Source: CAVSRC01 sp963782045
Lineage (GTDB): Bacteria; Pseudomonadota; Alphaproteobacteria; Rhizobiales; Kaistiaceae
Assembly: GCA_963782045.1 (NCBI GenBank)
Contig: CAWAIR010000018.1
Location: 394,843-458,842, forward strand
Direction: 5' to 3'
Length of the DNA stretch: 64,000 bases
Shown piece by piece: positions 47,700-57,652 of the stretch (position 1 is its first letter; every line of letters starts with the position of its first letter). The position numbers and the translations under genes were made by a program. The notes under the pieces are model-generated. The model was given only the letters and a program-made list of their open reading frames with translations. It did no database searches and had not been told where the DNA came from.

Positions 47700-47776
47700 G
47701 CAACGCCGGCCTGGCCGCCGGCGCGGGCACCGGCAGACCAGACTAGCCGGCAGCAGCGCGTCGGCTGAAGCGACTT

Positions 47777-48341
47777 CTACGCCGCCGTCGCCATCGCGCC
47801 CGATCGGGCTACCAGCGAATCGGCGAACTGCGCCGAGCGCCGCCCAATCGGTATATTCGTGGTCGCGCGCGGTATCGGTGGCATAGCCCTGATCCTCGGC
47901 GATTCCGCGCATGATCCACCTGGTGATGGGATTGTAGCGCGTGTAGGCCAAACCGCCCGCCACGTGCTCGACGCGGGCCGGCGTCCAGCCCGTCTTCTCG
48001 GAGAAGGTTTCGACCCATCCCTTCAGCCAGCGCCGGGCGTCGTCGCGGTTGAGCACATTGGCGGCCGCCATCGACACCGACAGGAAGACCGAGGGCACCG
48101 CCAGGAGCGCGTCGCGATGGCGCCGTGACGAAACGCATCACCGAGCGGCGATATTCACCCTGGCGCACGCAGGAGGCGACCACGATCCGGTCGAAGCCGG
48201 CAGGCGCGAAGCCCGCGCGGCAGACGGGCCGCATCGCAAAGCTCGACGGTGTGCGATTGCTCTGCGCCAGCGCTCCGCCAGGAATTCGACGATCTTCCGG
48301 GTTTGCCCGGTCGCCGTCCCGTAGACGACAAGAATACGCAT
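47777..48341 (-). CDS. Flavodoxin-domain protein, HemG/protoporphyrinogen oxidase-like (multiply frameshifted)
   Basis: Segments in different frames assemble into one flavodoxin-like protein of about 188 residues: MRILVVYGTATGQTRKIVEF with the FMN phosphate loop, then HTVELCDAARLP, FDRIVVASCVRQGEYRRSVM, VPSVFLSVSMAAANV, KTGWTPARVEHVAGGLAYTR and an end QFADSLVARSGAMATAA at a TAG. At least four small indels separate them. In the family the flavodoxin domain resembles menaquinone-dependent protoporphyrinogen IX dehydrogenase (HemG), but the enzyme role is not certain. With so many indels, either real decay or local sequence error is possible; error is favoured because neighbours show the same pattern. 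Confidence 0.6.
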
Positions 48342-48449
48342 CGCTCCCCTCCATCGTTGCTGGCAACGACCGGGTCTGTTCTTGCTCGCCTATATGGGGA
48401 TGGCATCGCCGAATTGCATGGACCGCGGATCGGGAATTCTGCCGGCAGG

Positions 48450-49765
48450 CTACGTCTTCCCGCTCCGCTCGCGCCTGCAGCCGCGCCCAGTAGTCCAGCC
48501 GCTTGCGGATCTCGCGCTCGAAGCCACGGTCGGGCGGGTCGTAGAAGCTCTGCCGGCCGAGCGCCTCGGGAAAGTAGTCCTGGCCGGAGAAGGCGTCCGG
48601 CTGGTCGTGATCGTAGCGGTAGCCTTCGCCGTAGCCCTCCTGGCGCATGAGGCCGGTCGGGGCATTGAGGATGATCTTGGGCGGCGCCAGCGAGCCGCCC
48701 TTCTTGGCGGTCGCGCGTCGCCGCCGAAAAGGCGGTGTAGACGGCGTTCGATTTGGGCGCGGTGGCGAGATAGACGGTCGCCTCGGCCAGCGCCAGCTCG
48801 CCCTCCGGCGAGCCCAGATAGTCGTAGGCGTCCTTGGCGGCGAGCGCGACCACGAGCGCCTGCGGGTCGGCCATGCCGATATCCTCCATCGCCATGCGCA
48901 CCAGCCGGCGGCCGATATAGAGCGGCAGCTCGCCGGCATCGAGCATGCGCGCCAGGTAGTAGAGCGCCGCGTCCGGGTCCGAGCCGCGCACCGATTTGTG
49001 CAGCGCCGAGATGAGGTTGTAGTGGCCGTCCTGGCCCTTGTCGTAGAGCGGCGCGCGGCGCTGGACGACCCTCTGCAGGGCGGCCGCATCGAAGACCTCG
49101 CCCGGCCTGGCGGCGCGCCAGACCTCTTCGGCCAGCGTCAGCGCCGCGCGGCCGTCGGCATCGGCCATGGCGATCAGCATGGCCCGCGCCTCGTCGTCGA
49201 GCGGCAGCTTGCGCCCCTCGACCGCCTCGGCACGCTCCAGCAGATGGGCGAGCGCCGCCTCGTCGAGCGGCTTGAACACCAGCACGCGGGCACGCGACAG
49301 GAGCGCCGCGTTGAGCTCGAAGGACGGGTTCTCGGTGGTGGCGCCGACCAGCGTGACGGTGCCGTTCTCCATGACCGGCAGGAAGGAATCCTGCTGCGCC
49401 CGGTTGAAGCGGTGGATCTCGTCGACGAAGAGCAGCGTGCCCTGCCCGGTCTCGCGCCGCGCCCGCGCCTGATCGAACACCTTCTTGAGGTCGGCGACGC
49501 CGGAGAAGACGGCCGAAATCTGCTCGAAACGGAGGTCGGTCTCGCGCGCCAGGAGCCGCGCCACCGTGGTCTTGCCGGTGCCCGGCGGCCCCCAGAAGAC
49601 CAGCGAGCCGAGCGAGCCGGAATGCAGCATGCGGGTGAGCGCGCCTTCCGGCCCCAGCAGGTGATCCTGGCCGACGACATCGGCGAGCGTCTCGGGCCGC
49701 AGCCGATCCGCCAGCGGCCGCGGCGCTGCCTTGTCGAGCCCTGCTGCCTCAAACAGCGACGCCAC
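48450..49765 (-). CDS. rarA: Replication-associated recombination protein RarA (frameshifted)
   Basis: The product of about 435 residues is an AAA+ protein of the RarA/MgsA family that acts at stalled replication forks. FWGPPGTGKTTVARLLA is Walker A, LLFVDEIHRFNRAQQD Walker B, followed by VGATTENPSFELN. Near 48715 the frame shifts by one base to continue as AKKGGSLAPPKIILNAPTG and YRYDHDQPDAFSGQDYFPEA, the RarA C-terminal domain. A further shift near 48465 reaches a TAG at 48450. The start is a GTG behind AGGAGGTGCC, a near-perfect ribosome-binding site. Confidence 0.85.
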
Positions 49766-49773
49766 GGCACCTC

Positions 49774-51182
49774 CTAGCTGCGGAACTGAAGGTGAACTGC
49801 TGCCCGCCACGCTCGATGATCAGATCCCAGAAACTGGTGTCCTGGCTGGCGACGCGGGCAAGCTGCCGGGTGGAATCGATGGGGACACCGTTGAGCTTGA
49901 CGATGACGTCGCCGCGCTGGAGGCCGGCGGCATTGGCCGGCGAGTTGTCGGACACGCCGGCGACGATGACGCCGGTCGGCGCGCCGCCATAGAGCATCTC
50001 CTCGGCAACCGCCGGCGACAGGTTGAGCGACCGTGGCGCCGGCCACCGGCGAACCGCCGGATATGGTGGTCTCGGCGCGCGGAACCGTCTCCGGCGCCGG
50101 CTCCAGCTTGACGGTCGTCTGATACTGCTTGCCGTCGCGCACGATGCCGAGCGTGGCGGTGCCGCCGACGCCCAGCGTGGCCAGCCGGTAGTTGAGCGTG
50201 CCGACGTCGTCCACCGGCTCGCCGTCGACCGCGATGATCAGGTCGTCGTTCTTCAGGTGCGCCGCCGCCGCCGGTCCGCCTGGGTCGACATCGGCGACCA
50301 GCACGCCGCCCGGCGTCGTCGAGCCCCATGGCATCGGCGATATCCGGGCGTCACGCTCTGCAGGGTGGCGCCCAGCCACGGCCGTTTCGGCGCCTGGCCG
50401 GTGGCCGCGGCACCGACCACGGCGCGCACCAGGTTGGACGGAATCGCGAAGCCGATGCCGGTGGAGCCGCCCGACGGCGTGACGATCATGCGGTTGATGC
50501 CGACCAGCTGGCCGTTCATGTCGACCAGCGCGCCGCCGGAATTGCCCGGATTGATGGCGGCGTCGGTCTGGATGAAATACTGGTCCTGCGACTGGTCGCC
50601 GGGAACATGGGCGAAGGCCGAGACGATGCCGCTGGTGACCGTCTGGCCGACGCCGAAGGGATCGCCGATGGCCAGCACCAGGTCGCCGACCTCGACCTGG
50701 TCGGAATTGGCGAAGCCGAGGGTCGGCAGATTCGTCCCCGCCCCCGAGATCTTGAGCACCGCCAGATCGGAGCGCTGGTCCTTGAGCACGATATCGGCCG
50801 GGAACTCGCGCTTGTCCGACAGCGCCACCTTGACCTGGTCGGCGTCGGTCGATGACGTGGAAATTGGTGACGATCAGGCCCGCTGGGATCGATGATGACG
50901 CCGGAGCCGAGCGACCGCTGGACGCGCTGGCTCGGCTGGCCGCCGCCGAGATCGCCGAAGAAGCGGCGGAAGAACGGATCGGCGAAGAACGGCGAGGCCT
51001 GCTGCTCGACGACGCGCGAGGCATAGACGTTGACCACCGCCGGCGCGACCTTCTTGACCACCGGGGCGAAGGAAAGCTGCACCGCGGCCGGCATCGGCCG
51101 GCACCTGCCGCTCGGCGGCGAGCGCCCCCGCACCGAAGACCAGAGTCAGCGACGTCAACCCGACTGCAATCCAGCGCAGCAT
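49774..51182 (-). CDS. DegP/Do-type periplasmic serine protease (multiply frameshifted)
   Basis: The gene reconstructs to about 465 residues: signal peptide MLRWIAVGLTSLTLVFGAGA, the trypsin-like domain with the triad in LIVTNFHVID (His), LKDQRSDLAVLKI (Asp) and NPGNSGGALVDM (Ser), and two PDZ domains (VLVADVDPGGPAAAAHL; GVIVAGVSDNSPANAAGL). Roughly six small indels interrupt it, near 51095, 50880, 50850, 50345, 50020 and 49785. Do proteases degrade or chaperone misfolded envelope proteins. It follows rplQ and precedes rarA, the usual rhizobial order. The catalytic residues and domain order are intact, so error is favoured over decay. Confidence 0.75.
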
Positions 51183-51307
51183 CGTTCCTGCCTTTGCTTC
51201 CTGGTTCCGCCGCCCCGCTGTGAGGCAGAAATGCTACACCAAATGCGGCATCGGCGTGACATTTCCGCTGCGGCGGCGCGGCGCGCCGTCCCGGGTGCCC
51301 GGAAACG

Positions 51308-51331
51308 AAAAAGGCGGCCGCGCGGCCGCCC
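51308..51331 (-). terminator. Intrinsic terminator of the ribosomal operon
   Basis: On the minus strand an 8-bp perfect stem GGCGGCCG/CGGCCGCC with a CG loop is followed by TTTTTCG, just past rplQ. It separates the ribosomal block from degP. Confidence 0.85.
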
Positions 51332-51361
51332 TTTCGATCGTCGGCGAAACGGCGACCTTGC

Positions 51362-51794
51362 TCAGGCCGTGGCCTCGGCTGCCGCACCGCGCCTGCTCGG
51401 CATGGCGCGCCTTGTCGGCGGCGCCCTTGGCCTCGCGGTCGCGATCGACGAACTCGATCACCGCCACCGGCGCGCTGTCGCCAAGGCGGAAGCCCGCCTT
51501 CAGCACGCGGGTGTAGCCGCCCGCCCGGCCCTTGTAGCGCGGGCCGATGGTGTCGAAGAGCTTCTTGACCGAGCCGAGGTCGCGCAGCTGCGCGATCGCC
51601 TGGCGGCGGGCATGGAGATCGCCGCGCTTGGCCAGCGTCACCAGCTTCTCGACGATGGGCCTAAGGTCCTTCGCCTTGGGCAGCGTCGTGACGATCTGCT
51701 CGTGCTTGATCAGCGAGGCGGCCAGGTTGGCGAACATGGCCTTGCGGTGGCTCTGCGAGCGGTTGAGCCGGCGGCCCGATTTTCCGTGGCGCAT
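51362..51794 (-). CDS. rplQ: 50S ribosomal protein L17 (frameshifted near the end)
   Basis: L17 begins MRHGKSGRRLNRSQSHRKAM and runs in frame to ADKARHAEQAR. One extra G near 51390 then derails the frame; removing it gives AAAEATA and a TGA at 51362, the expected length of about 143 residues. It is the last gene of the alpha operon and lies beneath the exit tunnel of the 50S subunit. Confidence 0.93.
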
Positions 51795-51830
51795 TTTACT
51801 CTCCCTGCCTCGACGCGGTGAGGCGCGGCA

Positions 51831-52851
51831 TCAATAGTGGTCTTCGTAGCGCTTGGCCAGCTCGTCGATGTTCTCCGGCGGCCAGTTGGGCACTTCCATG
51901 CCGAGATGCAGGCCCATCTGGGCCAGCACTTCCTTGATCTCGTTCAAGCGACTTGCGGCCGAAGTTCGGCGTGCGCAGCATCTCGGCTTCCGTCTTCTGG
52001 ATGAGGTCGCCGATATAGACGATGTTGTCGTTCTTCAGGCAGTTGGCCGAACGCACCGACAGCTCCAGCTCGTCCACCTTCTTGAGCAGCGCCGGATTGA
52101 AGGCGAGCTCGGGGATGGTGGCCTCGGCGACCGGCTTCTGCGGCTCCTCGAAGTTGACGAAGATCGAGAGCTGGTCCTGCAGGATGCGCGCCGCATAGGC
52201 GACGGCGTCCTCGGCGCGGATCGAGCCGTTGGTCTCGACCGACAGCGTCAGCTTGTCGTAGTCGAGCACCTGGCCCTCGCGGGTGTTCTCGACGCGGTAG
52301 GAAACCTTCTTGACCGGCGAATAGAGGCTGTCGACCGGGATCAGGCCGATCGGCGCGTCCTCCGGCCGGTTGCGGTCGGCGGTGACGTAGCCCTTGCCGG
52401 TGTCGACGGTGAACTCCATGCGGATCTCGGCGCCCTCGTCGAGCGTGCACAGCACCAGCTCGGGATTGAGGATCTCGATGTCGCCGACGGTCTGGATGTC
52501 GCCGGCGGCGACCACGCCCGGGCCCTGCTTGCGCACGACCATGCGCTTCGGTCCCTCGCCCTGCATGCGGATGGCGATTTCCTTGATGTTGAGGACGATG
52601 TCGGTCACGTCCTCGCGCACGCCGGCGATCGACGAGAACTCGTGCAGCACGCCGTCGATCTGGACCGCCTTGACCGCCGCGCCCTGGAGCGAGGAGAGCA
52701 GCACGCGGCGCAGCGCATTGCCCAGCGTCAGGCCGAAGCCGCGCTCCAGCGGCTCCGCCACCACCGTGGCAAAGCGCTTGGCGTCGGAGCCGGGCGCGAT
52801 CTCGAGCTTGTTCGGCTTGATCAGCTCTTGCCAGTTCTTCTGAATTGTCAC
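51831..52851 (-). CDS. rpoA: RNA polymerase alpha subunit (frameshifted near the end)
   Basis: RpoA initiates polymerase assembly and its C-terminal domain contacts UP elements and activators. The N-terminal domain (RFATVVAEPLERGFGLTLGN) and the start of the C-terminal domain (ELELSVRSANCLKNDNIVY) are in frame. After FGRKSL one extra T near 51950 must be removed to continue NEIKEVLAQMGLHLGMEVP and end KRYEDHY at 51831. An essential gene cannot be truncated, so this is strong evidence for a sequence error. Confidence 0.95.
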
Positions 52852-52947
52852 GAGCCTCTTCCTTTCATCTTGCCAGCCGTCTGGGAGGAACGGCCGGGCC
52901 GGCCGCGCGCGGCCACGTTTGAAACGAGAACGGTTCTGGCGGCGGCG

Positions 52948-53337
52948 TCAGACGCGCCGGCGCTTGCGCGGACGGCAGCCGTTGTGGGCGATCGGCGTCA
53001 CGTCGCGGATCGACGTGATGATGAAGCCGGCCGACTGCAACGCACGCAGTGCCAACTCGCGCCCCGAACCGGGGCCGGACACCTCGACCTCGAGCATCTT
53101 CACGCCATGCTCGCTGGCCTTCTTGCCGGCATCTTCCGCCGCCATCTGGGCGGCATAGGGCGTCGACTTGCGCGAGCCCTTGAAACCCATCAGCCCCGAC
53201 GACGACCAGGAGATGGTGTTCCCCTGCGCGTCGGTGATGGTGATCATCGTATTGTTGAAGCTGGAATTCACATGCGCCACGCCGGAGGAGATGTTCTTGC
53301 GCTCCCGGCGGCGCACGCGTGCTGCATCCTTTGCCAT
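52948..53337 (-). CDS. rpsK: 30S ribosomal protein S11
   Basis: The 129-residue protein is intact: VAHVNSSFNNTMITITDAQG and the basic end HNGCRPRKRRRV are typical. S11 lines the platform at the mRNA exit. It is followed directly by rpoA, with no rpsD between them, the usual alphaproteobacterial order. Confidence 0.97.
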   Translation of the reverse strand: MAKDAARVRRRERKNISSGVAHVNSSFNNTMITITDAQGNTISWSSSGLMGFKGSRKSTPYAAQMAAEDAGKKASEHGVKMLEVEVSGPGSGRELALRALQSAGFIITSIRDVTPIAHNGCRPRKRRRV

Positions 53338-53397
53338 ATGTGTTCCTTAGCCCTCGATCTCAACACCGCCGTAGTGCCAGCGGCTCCACCTGAAAAA

Positions 53398-53443
53398 GGC
53401 AGTCGGCAGTCGGCAATCGGCATTCGATCGACTGCCGACTGCC
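53398..53443. repeat. 15-bp inverted repeat between rpsM and rpsK (GGCAGTCGG family, copy 2)
   Basis: GGCAGTCGGCAGTCG pairs perfectly with CGACTGCCGACTGCC across a 16-base loop; flanking words ATTGCC and TCGGCA repeat the vocabulary of 1299-1345. The hairpin lies inside the alpha operon and has no T-run on the coding strand, so it is probably a mobile or expanding intergenic element tolerated within the transcript. Confidence 0.7.
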
Positions 53444-53460
53444 CATTGCCTATCGCCGAT

Positions 53461-53830
53461 CTACTTCCTCTTTGCCCGCAATCGCCCTCGCCGGACCCTT
53501 GCGGGTGCGCGCATTGGTATGCGTGCGCTGGCCGCGGACCGGCAGGCCGCGGCGATGCCGCAGGCCGCGGTAGCAGCCCAGGTCCATCAGCCGCTTGATA
53601 TTCATCGCCACCTCGCGCCGGAGGTCGCCCTCGACCAGATGGTCGTGGTCGATGATGTCGCGGATCTGGGCGACTTCAGCGTCGGTGAGCTGGGCAGCGC
53701 GCCGCTCCGCCGGAATGCTGACCTTGGCGCAGATGTCCGCCGCCTTGGCCGGCCCGATGCCGTGAATGTACTGCAGCGCGATGACGACGCGCTTGTTGGT
53801 CGGGATGTTGACGCCTGCGATGCGGGCCAA
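53461..53830 (-). CDS. rpsM: 30S ribosomal protein S13 (frameshifted at the end)
   Basis: S13 of 122 residues. The start is a TTG behind GAGGAGTGACGACA, giving the standard LARIAGVNIPTNKRVVIAL. Near the end, RGQRTHTNARTRKGPARAIA is followed by one extra base in an AAAG context near 53471; removal ends the protein as GKRK at a TAG at 53461, the expected size. S13 bridges the 30S head and the 50S subunit. Confidence 0.93.
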
Positions 53831-54025
53831 TGTCGTCACTCCTCTTGCCCGGCCACCCCTGGCAGCCGGTTTTTCCCGTTTGTTCCTGCGGGGCTTGCCG
53901 GTAACGCAAAACGCGGCCCCGATACCCCTTCCGGCTACCGGCACCGCATCTCTGCAGAAAACGCAGAATTACAGGCGGTAGATAGCGATCCGGCCGCTTT
54001 TCGTCAACCGGCCTGACCCATTTCT

Positions 54026-54607
54026 CTAGGCCGCGGTTGCCTCGCTCAATGCGGCCCCGATGGCCGCGGCGACCTCGTCCATGGTTCCCATGCCGTCCAC
54101 CTTGGACAGCAAGCCCTTGCTCTTGTAGTAGCCGGCGACCGGCGCCGTCTGCTCGGTGTAGACGGCGAAACGGCGGCGCGCGGTCTCTTCGTTGTCGTCC
54201 GCCCGGGCGCCGCCCGTCTCCTTGGCGCGGTTGACGATGCGGACAATCAGCTCGTCTTCGTCAACGGTCATTTCAACGACGGCATCGAGGCTTAGTCCGA
54301 GTTTCTGAAGCAGTCCGTCAAGCGCTTCCGCCTGCGCCACGGTGCGCGGAAAGCCGTCCAGGATGAAGCCGTTGGCGACGTCCGCCTGCTTCAGCCGGTC
54401 GGCGATGATCTCGACCATCACGTCGTCCGGCACCAGGTCGCCGCGCGCCATGATCTCCTGGGCGCGCTTGCCCACCGGCGTCCCGGCGGCGACCGCCGCG
54501 CGCAGCATGTCGCCGGTGGAAAGCTGGACGATCCTGTATTTGGCGACCAGCCGCTGTGCCTGCGTTCCCTTGCCGGCTCCCGGCGGTCCGAGAAGAATCA
54601 GTCTCAT
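54026..54607 (-). CDS. adk: Adenylate kinase
   Basis: The 193-residue enzyme interconverts AMP, ADP and ATP. The P-loop LLGPPGAGKGTQAQRLV, QLSTGDMLRA and the AMP-binding GFPRTVAQAEALD are present; the LID domain is the short form without the zinc-binding cysteines. The start overlaps the secY stop by four bases. In alphaproteobacteria adk commonly sits between secY and rpsM. Confidence 0.96.
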   Translation of the reverse strand: MRLILLGPPGAGKGTQAQRLVAKYRIVQLSTGDMLRAAVAAGTPVGKRAQEIMARGDLVPDDVMVEIIADRLKQADVANGFILDGFPRTVAQAEALDGLLQKLGLSLDAVVEMTVDEDELIVRIVNRAKETGGARADDNEETARRRFAVYTEQTAPVAGYYKSKGLLSKVDGMGTMDEVAAAIGAALSEATAA

Positions 54608-55935
54608 CGCGTGCGCCCCTTCAGTCGCGATTTCTTGATCAGACCCTCGTACTGGTGGGCAAGCAGATGCCCCTGGATCTGGGCGACGGTGTCCATGGTG
54701 ACACTCACCACGATGAGCAGCGAGGTGCCGCCGAAATAGAACGGCACCGCGAAGTAGTCGATGAGGACCTGCGGCAGCAGGCAGACCAGGACAAGATAGA
54801 TGGCGCCGAGCACCGTAATGCGCGTCAGTACGTAGTCGATATAGTCGGCGGTGTTCTTGCCCGGCCGGATGCCGGGAACGAAGCCGCCATGCTTCTTCAG
54901 GTTGTCGGCGGTGTCGGTCGGATTGAACACGATCGCCGTATAGAAGAACGCGAAGAAGACGATCATGCTCGCATAGAGCAGCATGTAGAGCGGCTGGCCG
55001 CGTCCGAGCAGCGCCGTGACCGTCGTCAGCCAGCCCGGCCCCTGGCCGGCGGTGAAGTTGGCGACCGTCACCGGCAAGAGCAGCAGCGAGGAGGCGAAGA
55101 TCGGCGGGATGACGCCCGAGGTGTTGAGCTTGAGCGGCAGGTGGGAGGAATCGCCCTGGAACATGCGATTTCCGACCTGGCGCTTGGGATACTGGATCAG
55201 CAGCCGGCGCTGGGCACGCTCGACGAAGACAATGAAGGCGATGACGCCGATCGCCATCGCGCCGACGGCGATAATGACCACCGGCGACAGCGCGCCTTCG
55301 CGGCCGAGCTCGAGAGTGCCGACCAGCGCGTGCGGCAGGTTGGCGACGATGCCGGACATGATGATCAGCGACAGGCCGTTGCCGATGCCCCGCTGGGTGA
55401 TCTGCTCGCCCAGCCACATCAGGAACATGGTGCCGCCGGTGAGCGTCACCACCGTCGTCAGGATGAAGAACGGACCGGGACTGATGACGATGTTGCCGCC
55501 ACCCTGGAGGCCGAGCGCGATACCGTAGGCCTGCAGCGCCGCCAGCACGACGGTGCCGTAGCGGGTGTACTGGTTGATGACCTTGCGGCCCTGCTCGCCT
55601 TCCTTCTTGAGCTGTTCGAGCGTCGGGATCACCGACGTCATCAGCTGCATGATGATCGAGGCGGAGATGTAGGGCATGACGCCGAGGGCGAAGATCGCCA
55701 TGCGGCCGACGGCACCACCGGAGAACATGTTGAACATGCCGATGATGCCGGTCTGGGCGTTGTTGAACGCCTGGGCCAGCGCCTCGGGGTTGATGCCGGG
55801 AACCGGCACGTAGGTGCCGATCCGATAGACCAGCAGGGCCGCGAGGGTGAACCAGATACGCTTCTTGAGCGCCTCGGCCTTGGCGAACGCGCCGAAATTC
55901 AGATTGGCTGCGAGTTGTTCTGCCGCCGATGCCAT
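54604..55935 (-). CDS. secY: Protein translocase subunit SecY
   Basis: The 443-residue channel has ten hydrophobic helices. KKRIWFTLAALLVYRIGTYV, NIFSGGAVGRMAIFALGVMP (read here as NMFSGGAVGRMAIFALG) and FMNPTDTAD-like regions FNPTDTADNLKKHGGFVPGI are typical. It forms the core of SecYEG at the inner membrane. Full length and in frame. Confidence 0.97.
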   Translation of the reverse strand: MASAAEQLAANLNFGAFAKAEALKKRIWFTLAALLVYRIGTYVPVPGINPEALAQAFNNAQTGIIGMFNMFSGGAVGRMAIFALGVMPYISASIIMQLMTSVIPTLEQLKKEGEQGRKVINQYTRYGTVVLAALQAYGIALGLQGGGNIVISPGPFFILTTVVTLTGGTMFLMWLGEQITQRGIGNGLSLIIMSGIVANLPHALVGTLELGREGALSPVVIIAVGAMAIGVIAFIVFVERAQRRLLIQYPKRQVGNRMFQGDSSHLPLKLNTSGVIPPIFASSLLLLPVTVANFTAGQGPGWLTTVTALLGRGQPLYMLLYASMIVFFAFFYTAIVFNPTDTADNLKKHGGFVPGIRPGKNTADYIDYVLTRITVLGAIYLVLVCLLPQVLIDYFAVPFYFGGTSLLIVVSVTMDTVAQIQGHLLAHQYEGLIKKSRLKGRTR

Positions 55936-55954
55936 GGGTCCGCTCCGTTCCGAC

Positions 55955-56434
55955 CTATTCGGCCGATGCTACCGCCGCCCCCGCGATCTTCACCGTGCCG
56001 CCCGCCTTCTCGACTGCCGCAATTGCGGCCTTCGAAGCGCCCGCCACATCGAAGTCGACCTTCGCCGTGATCTCGCCGTTGGCGAGCAACCGCACGCCAT
56101 CGCGCTCGCGGCGGATGACCCCCGCCGCCGCCAGCGCCGCCGCCGTGATCGGCGCCTTGCCGTCGAGCTTGCCGGCGTCGATCGCCTTCTGCACGCGGTC
56201 TATGCCGACCTCGTTGTAGTCCTTGGCGAAGATGTTGTTGAAGCCGCGCTTCGGCAAGCGCCGGTGCAGCGGCATCTGGCCACCTTCGAAGCCCTTGATG
56301 GCCACGCCGGTGCGCGCCTTCTGCCCCTTGACGCCGCGACCGCCGGTCTTGCCCTTGCCCGAGCCGATGCCGCGACCGACGCGCATGCGGTCCTTGGTGG
56401 AGCCGGCCTTGTCGGCCAATTCATTGAGTTTCAT
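55955..56434 (-). CDS. rplO: 50S ribosomal protein L15
   Basis: The 159-residue protein starts MKLNELADKAGSTKDRMRVG and has the Gly/Lys-rich GRGIGSGKGKTGGRGVKGQK segment. The Ala-rich C-terminus (KIAGAAVASAE) is usual in this group. It lies between rpmD and secY. Confidence 0.97.
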   Translation of the reverse strand: MKLNELADKAGSTKDRMRVGRGIGSGKGKTGGRGVKGQKARTGVAIKGFEGGQMPLHRRLPKRGFNNIFAKDYNEVGIDRVQKAIDAGKLDGKAPITAAALAAAGVIRRERDGVRLLANGEITAKVDFDVAGASKAAIAAVEKAGGTVKIAGAAVASAE

Positions 56435-56450
56435 GGCGATTTCTTTCCTG

Positions 56451-56651
56451 TCACGCCTCGTCGACGATGCGCACGAGGTGCGGCACGCGCGCGATCATGC
56501 CGCGCACGGCCGGATTGTCAGGCAGCGTCCGGCGCCGCCGGATGCGGTTGAGGCCGAGGCCGACCAAGGTCGCGCGCTGGTCGGCGGGGCGCCGGCTGGG
56601 GCTTGCCACCTGCTCGACGGTGATGGTCTTGCCCTCACTCTTCTTTGCCAT
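56451..56651 (-). CDS. rpmD: 50S ribosomal protein L30
   Basis: The 66-residue protein has the L30 core TITVEQVASPSRRPADQRAT and GLGLNRIRRRRTLPDNPAVR. It lies between rpsE and rplO and is among the smallest genes in the block. Confidence 0.96.
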   Translation of the reverse strand: MAKKSEGKTITVEQVASPSRRPADQRATLVGLGLNRIRRRRTLPDNPAVRGMIARVPHLVRIVDEA

Positions 56652-56671
56652 GTGCCCTGCTCCCTGGCCGC

Positions 56672-57229
56672 TCAGGCTTCTACCGTCTCGACGTCGGCGT
56701 CGCGCCGGCGCGCCTGCAGCGTCGACACCTTGATGCCGCGGCGGGCAGCCACGCCGCGCGGGCTGTCCTCGTTCTTCAACGCATCGAAGGTGGCCCGCAC
56801 CATGTTGTACGGGTTCGACGAGCCGAACGACTTGGCGACCACGTCCTGCACGCCCAGCGTCTCGAACACCGCGCGCATCGGGCCGCCGGCGATGATGCCG
56901 GTGCCGGCCGGTGCCGCGCGGCAGATCACCTTGCCGGCGCCGTGGCGGCCGGCGACGTCGTGGTGCAGCGTGCGCCCTTCGCGCAGGGGCACGCGCATCA
57001 GCCCGCGCTTGGCGGCTTCGGTGGCCTTGCGGATCGCCTCCGGCACCTCGCGCGCCTTGCCGTGGCCGAAGCCGACGCGGCCCTTCTGGTCGCCGACGAC
57101 GACCAGCGCGGCGAAGCCGAAGCGGCGCCCGCCCTTCACCACCTTGGCGACGCGGTTGATGTGGACGAGCTTGTCGACAAACTCGCTGTCCACCCTGTCG
57201 CGGTCGCGTTCTCTCGGTTCTCTCGCCAT
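56672..57229 (-). CDS. rpsE: 30S ribosomal protein S5
   Basis: The 185-residue protein has the double-stranded RNA-binding region VDKLVHINRVAKVVKGGRRF followed by FAALVVVGDQKGRVGFGHGK, both diagnostic. It helps set decoding accuracy. A mid-protein VGDQKGRVGFG loop is intact. Confidence 0.97.
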   Translation of the reverse strand: MAREPRERDRDRVDSEFVDKLVHINRVAKVVKGGRRFGFAALVVVGDQKGRVGFGHGKAREVPEAIRKATEAAKRGLMRVPLREGRTLHHDVAGRHGAGKVICRAAPAGTGIIAGGPMRAVFETLGVQDVVAKSFGSSNPYNMVRATFDALKNEDSPRGVAARRGIKVSTLQARRRDADVETVEA

Positions 57230-57282
57230 GTGTCCGTCCGTCGGTCCGATATTGTTGTCGCGGCCACTCGCCGCAAGAGGTT

Positions 57283-57639
57283 TCAGAAGTTGAGGCCGCC
57301 CTCGCGGGCACCGTCGGCCAAGGCCTTCACGCGGCCGTGATAGAGATAGCCGCCGCGGTCGAAGACCACGTCCTTTACGCCCGCCTTGACGGCGCGCTCG
57401 GCCAGCAGCTTGCCGACTTGCGCCGCGGCCGCCGCGTCCGCACCGGTCTTCAAATTTTCGCGCAGCGTCTTCTCGATCGACGAGGCCGCGGCCAGCGTGC
57501 GCCCGGCGGTGTCGTCGATCACCTGCGCGTAGATGTGCTTGGACGAGCGGAAGACGCTCAGGCGCGCGCGGCCGGCGCCGGCCTTGCGCACGGCCTGGCG
57601 GACTCGGTTGATGCGGCGGGCCCTGGTTTTGGTCAGCAT
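57283..57639 (-). CDS. rplR: 50S ribosomal protein L18
   Basis: The 118-residue protein has the L18 sequence RLSVFRSSKHIYAQVIDD and DVVFDRGGYLYHGRVKALAD. It binds 5S rRNA with L5 and L25. Confidence 0.97.
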   Translation of the reverse strand: MLTKTRARRINRVRQAVRKAGAGRARLSVFRSSKHIYAQVIDDTAGRTLAAASSIEKTLRENLKTGADAAAAAQVGKLLAERAVKAGVKDVVFDRGGYLYHGRVKALADGAREGGLNF

Positions 57640-57652
57640 GGCTCTCTATCCG

